Positions 1 through 8,451 of a stretch of DNA of 64,000 nucleotides are shown here, in pieces (positions within the stretch are counted from its first letter, which is position 1; every line of letters starts with the position of its first letter). The notes under the pieces were generated by a model. It was not told where the DNA came from. It saw only the letters and a program-made list of their open reading frames with translations, and made no database searches. Made by a program: the position numbers and the translations under genes. Source of the DNA: Haloferax marinisediminis (lineage in GTDB: Archaea > Halobacteriota > Halobacteria > Halobacteriales > Haloferacaceae); contig NZ_WKJP01000001.1 of NCBI RefSeq assembly GCF_009674585.1, positions 1,612,001 to 1,676,000 of the forward strand, in the 5' to 3' direction.

Positions 1-870
1 AACCAAATCGGCAGCCTCGGCTCCGGAAACCACTTCCTCGAAGTCCAGCGCGTCACCGACATCTACCGCGACGACGTGGCCGAATCGTTCGGCCTCGAAG
101 CCGACCAAATCGTCGTTCTCATTCACTGTGGCTCGCGTGGCCTCGGCCACCAGACCTGTACGGACTACCTCCGTCGCATCGAGAAAGAACACACGGACCT
201 GCTCGAAGAACTGCCGGACAAGGAACTCGCCGCCGCACCCGCCGGGTCCGAACTCGCCGAAGAGTACTACGGCGCGATGTGCGCCGCCATCAACTTCGCG
301 TGGGTGAACCGACAACTCATCATGCACCGCACGCGCGAGGTGTTCGCCGACGTGTTCGACCGCGACTGGCGCGACATGGAGATGCGTCTCCTCTACGACG
401 TAGCGCACAACATCGCCAAGAAAGAGGTCCACGACGTGAACGGCGACGAGCGCGAACTCTACGTCCACCGAAAAGGCGCGACCAGAGCGTTCCCCGCTGG
501 CCGACCCGAACTCCCGCCGGCGTACGCCGACGTGGGGCAACCCGTCATCATCCCTGGGAGTATGGGTGCAGGAAGCTACGTTCTTCGAGGCGGCGAGCAG
601 TCCCTCGGTCTCACGTTCGGGTCGACGGCCCACGGCGCAGGTCGCTTGATGAGTCGGACGAAGGCGAAACAGGAGTACTGGGGCGAGACGGTTCAAGAAG
701 AACTCCGCGAGCAAGAGAAGATATACGTGAAAGCACAGTCGGGTGCGACGGTTGCCGAAGAAGCACCCGGCGTCTACAAAGACGTAGACGAAGTCGTGCG
801 CGTCTCCGACGAGTTAGGCATCGGCGACAAGGTCGCCCGGACGTTCCCCGTCTGCAACATCAAAGGCTGA
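1..870 (+). CDS. rtcB: RtcB-type RNA ligase, 3' portion
   Basis: The reading frame is open from the first base, so the 5' end of the gene lies outside the window. RtcB joins tRNA halves (and other 2',3'-cyclic phosphate or 3'-phosphate ends) to 5'-OH RNA using GTP and Mn2+. Visible family motifs are GSGNHFLE near the window start, HCGSRGLGHQ, HRKGATRAF and GSMGAGSYVL. The His of HRKGATRAF (codon 466-468) matches the residue guanylylated in characterised RtcB; the His residues of the first two motifs match metal ligands. The C-terminus ends as in the family (VCNIKG). The assignment is secure; only the N-terminal part cannot be judged. Confidence 0.95.
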   Translation, partial: NQIGSLGSGNHFLEVQRVTDIYRDDVAESFGLEADQIVVLIHCGSRGLGHQTCTDYLRRIEKEHTDLLEELPDKELAAAPAGSELAEEYYGAMCAAINFAWVNRQLIMHRTREVFADVFDRDWRDMEMRLLYDVAHNIAKKEVHDVNGDERELYVHRKGATRAFPAGRPELPPAYADVGQPVIIPGSMGAGSYVLRGGEQSLGLTFGSTAHGAGRLMSRTKAKQEYWGETVQEELREQEKIYVKAQSGATVAEEAPGVYKDVDEVVRVSDELGIGDKVARTFPVCNIKG

Positions 871-890
871 AAAAGTCACAAACTCGATTT

Positions 891-1238
891 TCAAGCAGTC
901 GTCGTAGCCACGACTCGGCGCTTGTAGAAGTAGTACGCGAGCGCCGCGAGGCCGAGGAAGACGGCGGTGACGCCGTCACCGACTGCACCGCCGGAGAGGA
1001 ACGCCGAGACGATGCTCCCGAGTCCGAGTGCTAGGACGAGGAGGCCGCCACCGAGAATCCATGCTCGGGGGTCGGGATTCGCGTCGGCGTACTGGCCGCT
1101 CTCGATGAGCGCCATCTCCTTTCTGTGGTCGAGATACACCATCACCGCACCGAAGACGAGGATGGCGACACCGAGGAGGACGAATGGCGTGAAGAACAAC
1201 GCGTCACCAAGACCGAATGCAGACTGAACTGGTATCAC
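891..1238 (-). CDS. Small membrane protein of unknown function
   Basis: A 115-residue protein with about three hydrophobic segments (roughly residues 10-33, 58-80 and 84-104). A charged cytosolic-type stretch (YLDHRKEMALIESGQY) lies between the first two. That HRKEMALIE stretch resembles a motif seen in small bacterial and archaeal membrane proteins of the DUF6249 type, but I cannot confirm the family. It converges with the rtcB gene, whose stop lies 20 bases away. No partner gene is apparent. Function unknown. Confidence 0.7.
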   Translation of the reverse strand: MIPVQSAFGLGDALFFTPFVLLGVAILVFGAVMVYLDHRKEMALIESGQYADANPDPRAWILGGGLLVLALGLGSIVSAFLSGGAVGDGVTAVFLGLAALAYYFYKRRVVATTTA

Positions 1239-1329
1239 AGACGTCTATCGATGTGAGAGGTATTGAAACACCAGTGATAGTTGTTACCTACTCACGTCTC
1301 GATAAATCGACCAGAACGTATCACCGACC

Positions 1330-1734
1330 TCAGAAGTAGCCCGGTCCACGTGGCCCCGGATTCGGCCCACGCGGACTCGCCGGTCCCTGTCCACCGATGA
1401 CGACGTAGTCGCTCTCGGGGGTCCCGTCGACTTCTCGCCCGTTTTCGTACTTGACGAACGAGAGGTAGAAGTCGCGTCCACAGGGCGACTCCAATCCCGG
1501 ATTCTCGACGTCGTCTGCGTCGCTCACTACGTCGGTCCACGTCACTTCTGCGGCGTCGCTCTCACCACAGACGAAGTGGACACCCTCGGCGTCTTCGAAC
1601 TCCTCGCCGGGGTCGGCGTATTCCCACCCTTCCAGTGGGTACGGCGTCACCGACTTGTCGGCGAGGTAGCCGTCACGTTCGAGTTCGACGACGGCACCGC
1701 AGTGTGGACAGTAGTAGGAGACCGGAAATCCCAT
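1330..1734 (-). CDS. Hypothetical protein with Cys pairs, possibly zinc binding
   Basis: A 134-residue protein opening with CPHCG (Cys9, Cys12), followed by single cysteines near residues 56 and 85, so one four-Cys zinc site is plausible. The middle is acidic in haloarchaeal style. The last 20 or so residues are rich in Gly and Pro (repeats of GP and RGP) and are probably disordered. A TTAAGG element about 25-30 bases before the ATG fits a leaderless promoter. I do not recognise a family. Confidence 0.65.
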   Translation of the reverse strand: MGFPVSYYCPHCGAVVELERDGYLADKSVTPYPLEGWEYADPGEEFEDAEGVHFVCGESDAAEVTWTDVVSDADDVENPGLESPCGRDFYLSFVKYENGREVDGTPESDYVVIGGQGPASPRGPNPGPRGPGYF

Positions 1735-1798
1735 GAGAGAATGTAGGATTCTGCGGCCTTAACGCCCCCGCCGGAGTGAGTACGACTCGCCACTGAAG

Positions 1799-1806
1799 TT
1801 TATATA
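1799..1806 (+). promoter_or_regulatory. Near-consensus TATA box without a downstream gene
   Basis: TTTATATA preceded by purine-rich GAAG matches the archaeal box A consensus reading rightwards. No convincing plus-strand ORF follows; the next 100 bases hold strong inverted repeats instead (see 1828-1900). In the other orientation the element sits about 65 bases before the gene that starts at 1734, which already has a closer TTAAGG element. Confidence 0.5.
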
Positions 1807-1827
1807 CTAATCCGCGGCCAGCAACCG

Positions 1828-1900
1828 TATCCGTTGAGAATCACCGCGAGGCGTGATGCGGGTGTGCGGCACGTCGCCTCGCGGTCGCGAGTGCCGCCTG
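1828..1900 (+). ncRNA. Candidate structured RNA, pseudoknot-capable
   Basis: Two perfect pairings are visible. The 10 bases at 1844-1853 are the exact reverse complement of 1875-1884. The 7 bases at 1866-1872, inside that loop, are the exact reverse complement of 1891-1897, outside it. They therefore cross and form either an H-type pseudoknot (loops of 12, 2 and 6 bases) or two alternative stems. The TATA box at 1799-1806 places a start near 1828. The 3' end is unknown; the HAD gene ends on the opposite strand at 1944. No known RNA family is recognised, and transcription is inferred only. Confidence 0.35.
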
Positions 1901-1943
1901 TTCGCCATCGATTCAGTCCGCCGTTCAGTGGTCAGTCCCGAGT

Positions 1944-2498
1944 TCAGACGCCCGATGGCCCGTCACCGACGTACCGGAACGCGACACCAGCACGTTCGGC
2001 CGTCACTTCGTCGCGGGCGGAGTCGCCGACGAAGACGGCGTCGTCGGGGTCGGCGTCGATTCGGTCGAGCGTCGTCAGCAACGGTTCGGGGTCGGGTTTG
2101 CGTGTCTCGACGGTGTCGCGGCCGACGACGGCATCGACGTGGTGCGAGAGGTCGTGGACGTCGAGTGCGACGCGACAGGCGTCCTCTGCGTTGAGCGAGC
2201 AGACGCCCGAGGGAACGCCGTCGTCCGGGAGGTAGTCGGCCAGCGGGAGCAAGTCGGAGACCCACGCCCCCTGTCGTTCGTGGGAGGCGAGTTCGCGTTC
2301 CAGTTCGTCGCGGACACCCGCCTCGTCAGCAACGTCGAGCATGTCCCAGAGGTCCATCGAAGTCGCGTCAACGCCGGCGTCTTGGAGGACGAGCGCCGCG
2401 TCGTGGGCCGCGTCGTTCCAGTCGACGCGGAGGTTGACGAGCGTGCCGTCTAAGTCGTAGACGACGGCATCGAAATCAGAGAGGTCGGGGAGACTCAT
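1944..2498 (-). CDS. HAD superfamily hydrolase
   Basis: A 184-residue haloacid-dehalogenase-type phosphatase. Motif I is YDLDGTLV at about residues 14-21, giving the nucleophile Asp and the acid/base Asp two residues later. A KPDPEPL stretch supplies the motif III lysine, and VFVGDSARDE near the C-terminus supplies the motif IV acidic pair that holds Mg2+. A small helical cap lies between motifs I and II, as in phosphoglycolate-phosphatase-like members. The substrate cannot be read from the sequence. It lies directly downstream of no obvious partner gene. Confidence 0.88.
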   Translation of the reverse strand: MSLPDLSDFDAVVYDLDGTLVNLRVDWNDAAHDAALVLQDAGVDATSMDLWDMLDVADEAGVRDELERELASHERQGAWVSDLLPLADYLPDDGVPSGVCSLNAEDACRVALDVHDLSHHVDAVVGRDTVETRKPDPEPLLTTLDRIDADPDDAVFVGDSARDEVTAERAGVAFRYVGDGPSGV

Positions 2499-2549
2499 TG
2501 GTCGGAGTAGGGCGTCGGAGTGAAAAGACGCTTCGGGAGGAAACCGGTC

Positions 2550-3704
2550 TCAGTCGAGCAGCGACCGCGCGATGACTTCCTTCTGAATCTCGCTCGTCCC
2601 CTCGTAGATGGTCGTAATCTTCGCATCGCGGTAGTAGCGTTCCACGTCGAAGTCGGTCGTGTAGCCGTAGCCACCGTGGACCTGCACGGCCTCGTTAGTC
2701 ACGTCGACTGCGGCCTCACTCGCGTAGTACTTCGCCATCGACGCGGCGGTTCGTGGGTCTTCGCCGGCGTCGGCGACGCGTGCCGCTTCGCGGACCATCG
2801 TGCGCGAGGCGTGGACCTTCGTCCCCATGTCCGCAATCTTGTGGCGAATCGCCTGAATCTTCGAGATGGGGTTGTCGAACTGTTCGCGTTCGTTCGCGTA
2901 GGCGATGGCGTCGTCGAGGGCGGACTGTGCGAGTCCGGTCGCCTGCGCGGCGATACCGATACGGCCACCGGTCAGGATGTGGAACGCCGCAGAGAGACCA
3001 CGACCTTCCTCGGTGAGGCGGTTCTCGGCCGGGATACGCACGTCGTCGAAGGTGAGCCCCGTCGTGTCGGAGGCACGGAGGCCGAGTTTCTCTTCTTTCT
3101 TGCCGACTTCGTAACCGGCGTCTTCGGGGACGAGGAACTGCGTGACCGAGTTCGGGTCGTCAGGGTCTGTCTTCGCGAAGAGGATGCACACGCCGCCTCG
3201 CTGGCCGTTCGTGATCCACTGCTTCTGGCCGTTGATGATGTACTCGTCACCCTCACGGCGAGCGACGGTCGACATCTCTGCCGGGTTCGACCCCGCTTCG
3301 GGTTCGGACAGGGCGAACATTCCGACTGGACGACCTTCGGCCATCTTCGGAAGCCACTTTTCTTTCTGGGCTTCGGAAGCGAACTCCGCGATACACTCGG
3401 TCGCGAGACAGTGAACAGAGAGTGCGGTGGCGACGGCGAGTTGCCCGTAGGCGACTTCCTCGTTGACGACGGCGTAGGTGGTTCGGTCGGCACCGAATCC
3501 GCCGTACTCCTCGGGGACGGTCAGTCCCGTCAAGTCGAGTTCTGCGAGTCCGTCCCAGACCTCCTCGGGGAACGTCTCGGTCTCGTCGGCCTCACGCGCA
3601 GTCGGGCGGATTTCCTCGACGGCGAACTCGTGGACCACGTCCTGAATGGCCCGTTGCTCGTCAGTCAGACCCGTAGCAGACCCTACTGATTCCATGGTGT
3701 TCAC
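2550..3704 (-). CDS. Acyl-CoA dehydrogenase
   Basis: A 384-residue FAD enzyme of normal length for the family. It catalyses alpha,beta-dehydrogenation of acyl-CoA and passes electrons to ETF. The three-domain layout is clear: N-terminal helices, a middle beta domain with FALSEPEAGSN, and a C-terminal helical domain with the QVHGGYGY signature. The catalytic Glu is expected in IYEGTSEIQ near the C-terminus and is present. The gene stands alone on the minus strand. The ETF genes at 15.6-20 kb in this window are its plausible electron acceptors. Chain-length specificity is not predictable. Confidence 0.93.
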   Translation of the reverse strand: MNTMESVGSATGLTDEQRAIQDVVHEFAVEEIRPTAREADETETFPEEVWDGLAELDLTGLTVPEEYGGFGADRTTYAVVNEEVAYGQLAVATALSVHCLATECIAEFASEAQKEKWLPKMAEGRPVGMFALSEPEAGSNPAEMSTVARREGDEYIINGQKQWITNGQRGGVCILFAKTDPDDPNSVTQFLVPEDAGYEVGKKEEKLGLRASDTTGLTFDDVRIPAENRLTEEGRGLSAAFHILTGGRIGIAAQATGLAQSALDDAIAYANEREQFDNPISKIQAIRHKIADMGTKVHASRTMVREAARVADAGEDPRTAASMAKYYASEAAVDVTNEAVQVHGGYGYTTDFDVERYYRDAKITTIYEGTSEIQKEVIARSLLD

Positions 3705-3818
3705 TACGGACCGTCATTGAAAAAGATGATTGAACTGTCTCAGCGGATGTGACACCCGTGTCACGGGAGGAGAAGAGACGAGTGGAGAGGAGAACAGGAG
3801 GAGAAACGGGGAGACTGC

Positions 3819-5006
3819 TCAGTTCTGGAGGAACGTCAGCACGTCCTCGGCGGAGGCACCCAGACCGCCACCCTGTGCGAAGGTCGGACTTCCGCCGCCA
3901 CCACCGCCGAACTCGTCGGTCACTTTGGAGACGACGTCGCCGGCGGCGACGTCACCTGCGCTCGCGACGACGAGGAACGGCGCGTTGGATTCGCCGACAG
4001 CGACGATGACGTCTGCATCGCCGCGCGCCTCCTTCGCTGCCTCGCCAACTTCGTTGGCCTCGAATCCCGAGACTGACCCGAGTTTCCACGTCACACCGTC
4101 TCGTTCGACCGTCTCGAAGTCGGCGAGTCGAGCGCCCAGAATCTCCGACTTCAACTCGAAGAGTTGGGATTCGAGTTCGTCGCGTGCGTCGACGGCGTCT
4201 GCTGCCGCCGACCCGAGGTCTTCGAGGCTCGTTCCGAGGACGCTCGCGGCATCGTACGCGGACTTCTGTACCTCGGCGCGGTGGTCGATTGCCGACGGGC
4301 CGACTGCGAACTCGACACGGGTGAGTCCCTCACCGGGGTTCGACCGGCCGAGCAGTTCGACCGGCCCGATTTCGGTGGTGTTCGAGACGTGCGTGCCGCC
4401 GCAGGCCGCCCAGTCCCATCCCTCGATGGTGACGATTCGTACCTCGTCGGCGTCGGCGAACACGCCCTCTTCGGTCTTGACGTTGAACGCGACTTCCTCG
4501 CGGTCACGGGCTTCTTCGACCGGAATCTCTTCCCACGACACGTCTCGCGAGTCCCAGACTGCTCGGTTGACGAGTCGCTCTAACTCGGCGAGTGCGTCGT
4601 CGTCGACTTCGGTCGACGTCTCGAAGTCCACCCGAACCTTCTCGTCGGAGATTCCGAACCCGCCGTAGCCGAGGTCGTCGAAGATGTGTCGCGCCGCACC
4701 GTAGAGTACGTGACTCGCGGTGTGCGCCCGCATACAGTAGGTTCGGAAGTCGTCGTCGACGACGCCCGTCACCTCGTCACCGACCGAGAAGTCAGGGTCG
4801 GCAGCGAGTTCGTGGACGACGCCCTCGTCGGTCGTGCGGACGTGTTCGACCTCGGTGCCGCCGAGAACACCGCGGTCAGACGGTTGGCCACCGCCTTCGG
4901 CGTAGAAGTACGTCTCGTCGAGGACGACCGAGCGGCCGTCGATATCGGTGACTGTCGCCTCGAATGCACGGACTGTGGGGTTGTCGGATGCGAGAGCGGA
5001 TGACAT
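3819..5006 (-). CDS. alaX: Alanyl-tRNA editing protein, AlaX-L type
   Basis: A 395-residue free-standing editing protein that hydrolyses mischarged Ser-tRNA(Ala). The zinc-site motifs are both present: HTASH in the middle and CGGTH about 100 residues later (ACGGTHVSNT). The C-terminal third contains the oligo-glycine signature of the DHHA1 domain (GGGGGGSP) found at the end of AlaRS, so this is the long AlaX form rather than the short one. The N-terminus (AFEATVTDIDG, DETYFYAEGGGQPSD) matches the AlaRS editing region. It is probably monocistronic. Confidence 0.92.
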   Translation of the reverse strand: MSSALASDNPTVRAFEATVTDIDGRSVVLDETYFYAEGGGQPSDRGVLGGTEVEHVRTTDEGVVHELAADPDFSVGDEVTGVVDDDFRTYCMRAHTASHVLYGAARHIFDDLGYGGFGISDEKVRVDFETSTEVDDDALAELERLVNRAVWDSRDVSWEEIPVEEARDREEVAFNVKTEEGVFADADEVRIVTIEGWDWAACGGTHVSNTTEIGPVELLGRSNPGEGLTRVEFAVGPSAIDHRAEVQKSAYDAASVLGTSLEDLGSAAADAVDARDELESQLFELKSEILGARLADFETVERDGVTWKLGSVSGFEANEVGEAAKEARGDADVIVAVGESNAPFLVVASAGDVAAGDVVSKVTDEFGGGGGGSPTFAQGGGLGASAEDVLTFLQN

Positions 5007-5041
5007 GTGGGCGTCGAGACGCCCGAGAGAGAAAAATCGTG

Positions 5042-5563
5042 CTACTCGTCCACGAGAGTCACATCGAGGCGCTCTTCGAGTGCGCGAATGACCGACCCAC
5101 CGATGTTCGCGCGGGTCGCCCGACCTTGCTCGATGGCGAGGAGCTGTTTCTCTTCGAGGTCGAGTTCGGCCGCGAGTTCTTCGAGTTGCAGACCGGCGTC
5201 CTGCCGGGCAGATTCGACTGTGTCGCCGTATCCGGAGACGAGGTACGGGAGGCGGTCTTTCTCGTAGTTCGTCCCTTCTTTCTCCCAGTGCTTCGCGCTC
5301 CCCTTGGCGCTGTCGTACATCTTCGCCGTCCGCTGGGCGGCGCGCTTGCGGCGACTGCGCTCGGAGTCGTCGCGAGTCGTCTGCGACTGCTCGCGTTTGC
5401 GGTCAGTGTGGCGGTTCTCGCCGTGGGGCGCGCAGTCGGAACAGACCAACAGGTTGGCTCCGGCCACGTTCGCTCGGCGGAGTTTCGTCGTCGCCCGTCC
5501 ACAGAGTTCGCAACTGTCGCCACCGGAGTCACCGCCGCCCCGGTTGGTCGAGTACTTGGCCAT
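5042..5563 (-). CDS. MBF1-like regulator: zinc ribbon plus HTH
   Basis: A 173-residue protein starting at the ATG that begins MAKYS; an upstream in-frame ATG at 5653 gives an Arg-rich extension that does not look coding and would run past a TTTTAAA promoter element. The N-terminus has a two-pair zinc ribbon (CELCG, then CSDC). A basic linker follows. The C-terminus is a Cro/C1-type helix-turn-helix (ARQDAGLQLEELAAELDLEE). This layout is that of archaeal multiprotein bridging factor 1, a putative transcription co-activator linking TBP and regulators. The role in haloarchaea is not established. Confidence 0.85.
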   Translation of the reverse strand: MAKYSTNRGGGDSGGDSCELCGRATTKLRRANVAGANLLVCSDCAPHGENRHTDRKREQSQTTRDDSERSRRKRAAQRTAKMYDSAKGSAKHWEKEGTNYEKDRLPYLVSGYGDTVESARQDAGLQLEELAAELDLEEKQLLAIEQGRATRANIGGSVIRALEERLDVTLVDE

Positions 5564-5769
5564 GTGGCGTGTTACTCGTTCGACCCTTTTAAACTCGCGC
5601 ACAGCGGGTGGTTCGAACGTCGAGTCGGCACGAGTTCGAGAACGAGACAGCACTGTTGCTCTCGCGGATGTGTCAGAGAACCCACCGAGAGAATCCTCTC
5701 GTGGGTGTGTAGTTTCGGAAGGATTGTGCGTGGGTGATGTCCGTGTAGGAAATCACCTGCATCTTGCGA

Positions 5770-5854
5770 TGCGTGGGACCGGATTTGAACCGGCGGACCT
5801 CTACAGGACAGCGCCCTCAACGCTGCGCCGTTGGCCTGGCTTGGCTACCCACGC
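5770..5854 (-). tRNA. tRNA-Leu(GAG)
   Basis: An 85-base minus-strand gene with 7-bp acceptor stem GCGTGGG/CCCACGC. The anticodon stem is CAGCG/CGCTG with loop TTGAGGG, so the anticodon is GAG (Leu). It has a long class II variable arm and a T arm with GGTTCAAATCC. CCA is not encoded. A TTTAAAT element about 40 bases upstream (near 5892-5898) is a plausible promoter. Confidence 0.95.
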
Positions 5855-5996
5855 TCGCTGTGTCTTACTGCACTCTCCGTTACCCCGCGGTAATTTAAAT
5901 GACTTTCCTTTCGACTCGACAATGTCGGGCGTTTGCAGGCGACGTAGGGAGCGAAGGGCAGAACGATTTTTGGCCTCCCAGTCCCCCTGTACGGCT

Positions 5997-6557
5997 ATGG
6001 AGTTTCGAGCACGCGACCACGTCCGTGGACTCACGGCCATCCTCTCAGTACTCTCGCTCGCGCTCGTTTTCGGGGCGGTGCTCGGTGCGATTCCGCGCGC
6101 GGCCATCCCGCAAGCATCTGACGGTGTCCTGAACGCGATTCCGCACGTGAATGCCGCCATCGGAACCGTCGCAATCGTGACGATTCTCTCCGGCGTCCGG
6201 TTCGTCCGACGTGGAGAGGTCGAGAAGCACCAGCGAATGATGCTCACCTCGTTCGCCCTCTTTGCGACGTTTCTCGTCCTCTATCTCTACAAAGTCGTCG
6301 TACAGGGGACGACGCCGTTCCCGGGGCCACAGACGGTCTACCAGTTCGTCTACCTCCCGACGCTGGCGATTCACATCCTGCTCGCCATCGTCTGTGTTCC
6401 CATCGTCTACTACGTCTTACTGCTGGCGCTGACCCGGCCCATCTCCGAGGTGTTTGGGACGAAACACGCCCGATTCGGTCGTCTCGCAGCGTCGCTGTGG
6501 CTCATCTCGTTCGTCCTCGGAAACGTCGTCTACTTCCTGCTCTACGTCGTCTACTGA
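5997..6557 (+). CDS. DUF420 family membrane protein
   Basis: A 186-residue integral membrane protein starting at ATG 5997; the open frame extends further upstream but across the tRNA gene, so that extension is rejected. About five hydrophobic segments are visible. Conserved-looking features of DUF420 are the histidines in PHVNAA, KHQRMM and AIHILLA, often taken as haem or metal ligands in this cytochrome-oxidase-associated family. No cox genes are adjacent here. Function is unproven. Confidence 0.82.
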   Translation: MEFRARDHVRGLTAILSVLSLALVFGAVLGAIPRAAIPQASDGVLNAIPHVNAAIGTVAIVTILSGVRFVRRGEVEKHQRMMLTSFALFATFLVLYLYKVVVQGTTPFPGPQTVYQFVYLPTLAIHILLAIVCVPIVYYVLLLALTRPISEVFGTKHARFGRLAASLWLISFVLGNVVYFLLYVVY

Positions 6558-6881
6558 ACGGACAAAGGGAGTATCCTGTCCGGACCGACGAGCAGGAATC
6601 GAACCTGGTCGAGATTGGCCACGGACAGGTAGTCGGTACGTGGTGTGACCGGCAGGTCACAGAGACGGAGCTGGGCGAGACGTCTCGCTGACATACACGT
6701 CGCCCCGTCGTCAGTATCGCACTCCGTCTGTACCTCGTGCCGTCACCCGGTTTCTGACGGTGCGAAGTACGTGTAAATAGACGAATGCGAAGGAAAAGAA
6801 ACGACGCGTTGATTATGTTAGCACGGCGCGTAGAAAGAATCAACTAACGCGACAGACGGCGAAAACAGAACGTCTCAGGCG
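6558..6881. other. Gene-free stretch with a tRNA T-arm-like repeat
   Basis: No convincing ORF lies in these 324 bases. An 8-bp perfect inverted repeat (6575-6582 with 6622-6629) encloses a segment that, on the minus strand, reads CCAGGTTCGATTCCTG, very like a tRNA T arm (6590-6607). The rest of a tRNA (anticodon arm, matching acceptor) is not there. It could be a tRNA remnant or attachment-site relic, a tRNA-like RNA, or the terminator of the DUF420 gene that ends at 6557. The stretch after 6640 shows nothing recognisable. Confidence 0.4.
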
Positions 6882-8360
6882 TCAGTCGCTGGCGGGAGCG
6901 TCTGCGCCGACGATTGGCCGACTGATGTCGCGGTCGGTCTCCTCGCCGTCGATATCGTAGGGGTACTCGCCGGTCACACAACCGAGACACAGGTCGGACC
7001 GCGACTTTTCGAGGACTTCTGCGACAGAATCGATAGAGAGGTACGAGAGGCTATCTGCCCCGATGGTGTCGCAGACTTCTTCGACGGACTTGTCCGAGGC
7101 GATGAGTTCCTCCCGTGTTGCCATGTTGATGCCCATATAACAGGGAGCCACGATTGGTGGCGCACCGATGCGCATGTGGACCTCTTCGGCACCGGCCTCA
7201 CGGAGGAGTTGGACGAGTTGGTTGGAGGTGGTCCCGCGAACGATACTGTCGTCGATCAGTGTGACGGACTTCCCTTCGACAGTGCTCTTTATCGGGTTGA
7301 GTTTCAGGCGGACAGCGCGCTCGCGTTCGTCCTGCGTCGGCATGATGAACGTCCGGCCGACGTAGCGGTTCTTCATCAGACCCTCCGCGAATTCCACGGT
7401 CGCATCGTCCTCTTGGGCCGCTTCGGCGTACCCGGAGGCGAACGCGCGTCCCGAGTCGGGAACCGGCATGACGACGTCGGTGTCGACACCGGCCTCTTCC
7501 CAGAGTTTGCGCCCGAGACCACGACGCACCTCGTAGACGAGCGAGTCGTTCATCACGGAGTCTGGTCGGGCGAAGTAGATGTGTTCGAAGAAGCAGTGGG
7601 CCGTGTTCTTGCGTTCGACGAGTTGGTACGAGTCGAATCCAGAGCCGTCGGGTTCGAGAACGACGAGTTCGCCCGGTCGGACGTCGCGGACGAGTTCACC
7701 GTCGAGCGTGTCGATTGCGGCGGACTCGGAGGCGATGACGTAGCCGTCGTCGACTTTCCCGATACAGAGCGGACGGTTACCCTCTGGGTCGCGAACGCCC
7801 AGCACCGTCTCGTCGTGCATGATGGTCAGCGCGTACGACCCGTGGATTCGCTCCATCGTCCGCTTGACCGCACGGACGAGGTCCTCTTCGAGGAGGTTCC
7901 GGGCAAGGTCGTGGGCGATGACTTCCGTGTCGCCCGTCGAGGTGAACGCGTGCCCGTAGTTCTCCAGTTCGTCGCGGAGTTCGTCGGCGTTCACGAGGTT
8001 CCCGTTGTGCGCGAGGCCGAGTGAGCCCGACTTGAACGAGACGGCGAACGGTTGTGCACAGGACTTCGACACGTCGCCTGCAGTGGGGTATCGAACGTGT
8101 CCGATGCCTGCTTGTCCGTTCAGGCCGTCGAGGTCCTCCGCGCTGAAGGCGTCTCCGACGAGGCCCATCTGGACGTGGCTGTGTTGTTGGAACCCGTCGT
8201 GGGTGACGATGCCTGCGGACTCTTGCCCTCGGTGTTGGAGGGCGTACAGTGAGTAGTACAGGGGTCGTGCAGCGTCTCGGCCGCCGAGTGCGACGCCGAC
8301 GACACCGCACTTCTCGGTTGGTCCGCTGATGTGGTGGGAGTCGTCCCGCCCATTTGCCAT
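6882..8360 (-). CDS. purF: Amidophosphoribosyltransferase
   Basis: A 492-residue enzyme for the first committed step of purine synthesis: PRPP plus glutamine to phosphoribosylamine. The N-terminal Ntn glutaminase domain would start at Cys18 (KCGVVGV) after removal of a 17-residue propeptide, as in Bacillus-type PurF. Following glutaminase motifs include HRGQESAGI and HNGNLVN. The C-terminal phosphoribosyltransferase domain has the PRPP loop LIDDSIVRGTTS. C-terminal cysteines (DLCLGC and an upstream Cys) recall the [4Fe-4S] ligands of Bacillus-type enzymes. A TTTTTTAC element about 28 bases upstream suggests a leaderless transcript. Confidence 0.96.
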   Translation of the reverse strand: MANGRDDSHHISGPTEKCGVVGVALGGRDAARPLYYSLYALQHRGQESAGIVTHDGFQQHSHVQMGLVGDAFSAEDLDGLNGQAGIGHVRYPTAGDVSKSCAQPFAVSFKSGSLGLAHNGNLVNADELRDELENYGHAFTSTGDTEVIAHDLARNLLEEDLVRAVKRTMERIHGSYALTIMHDETVLGVRDPEGNRPLCIGKVDDGYVIASESAAIDTLDGELVRDVRPGELVVLEPDGSGFDSYQLVERKNTAHCFFEHIYFARPDSVMNDSLVYEVRRGLGRKLWEEAGVDTDVVMPVPDSGRAFASGYAEAAQEDDATVEFAEGLMKNRYVGRTFIMPTQDERERAVRLKLNPIKSTVEGKSVTLIDDSIVRGTTSNQLVQLLREAGAEEVHMRIGAPPIVAPCYMGINMATREELIASDKSVEEVCDTIGADSLSYLSIDSVAEVLEKSRSDLCLGCVTGEYPYDIDGEETDRDISRPIVGADAPASD

Positions 8361-8384
8361 GGAAGCAGATAGAGCGGGGAGGGG

Positions 8385-8451
8385 GTAAAAAACCCGTCCT
8401 TATGCAGTAACTGCGGGTTCCGACACCAGAAAATATGCATATGTGTGCACA
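8385..8451 (-). promoter_or_regulatory. purF promoter and adjacent palindromes
   Basis: On the minus strand GGTTTTTTAC (8385-8394) lies about 28 bases before the purF ATG, a normal box A spacing for a leaderless gene. Some 40 bases further upstream are two adjoining palindromes, ATATGCATAT (8433-8442) and TGTGCACA (8444-8451), a possible operator. The remaining gap up to 8638 shows no gene. Confidence 0.35.

Noticed and set aside
2039-2498. Several Arg-rich ORFs over the HAD gene
   Set aside because: Their protein sequences are Arg/Pro/Ser-rich, as expected from shifted frames of an acidic haloarchaeal gene.
2520-3689. 389-residue ORF on the plus strand
   Set aside because: It mirrors the acyl-CoA dehydrogenase gene on the opposite strand and has no family motif; long antisense frames are common in GC-rich haloarchaeal genes.
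6571-6640. A complete tRNA on the minus strand
   Set aside because: Only a T-arm-like part is present; no anticodon stem and no matching acceptor were found.
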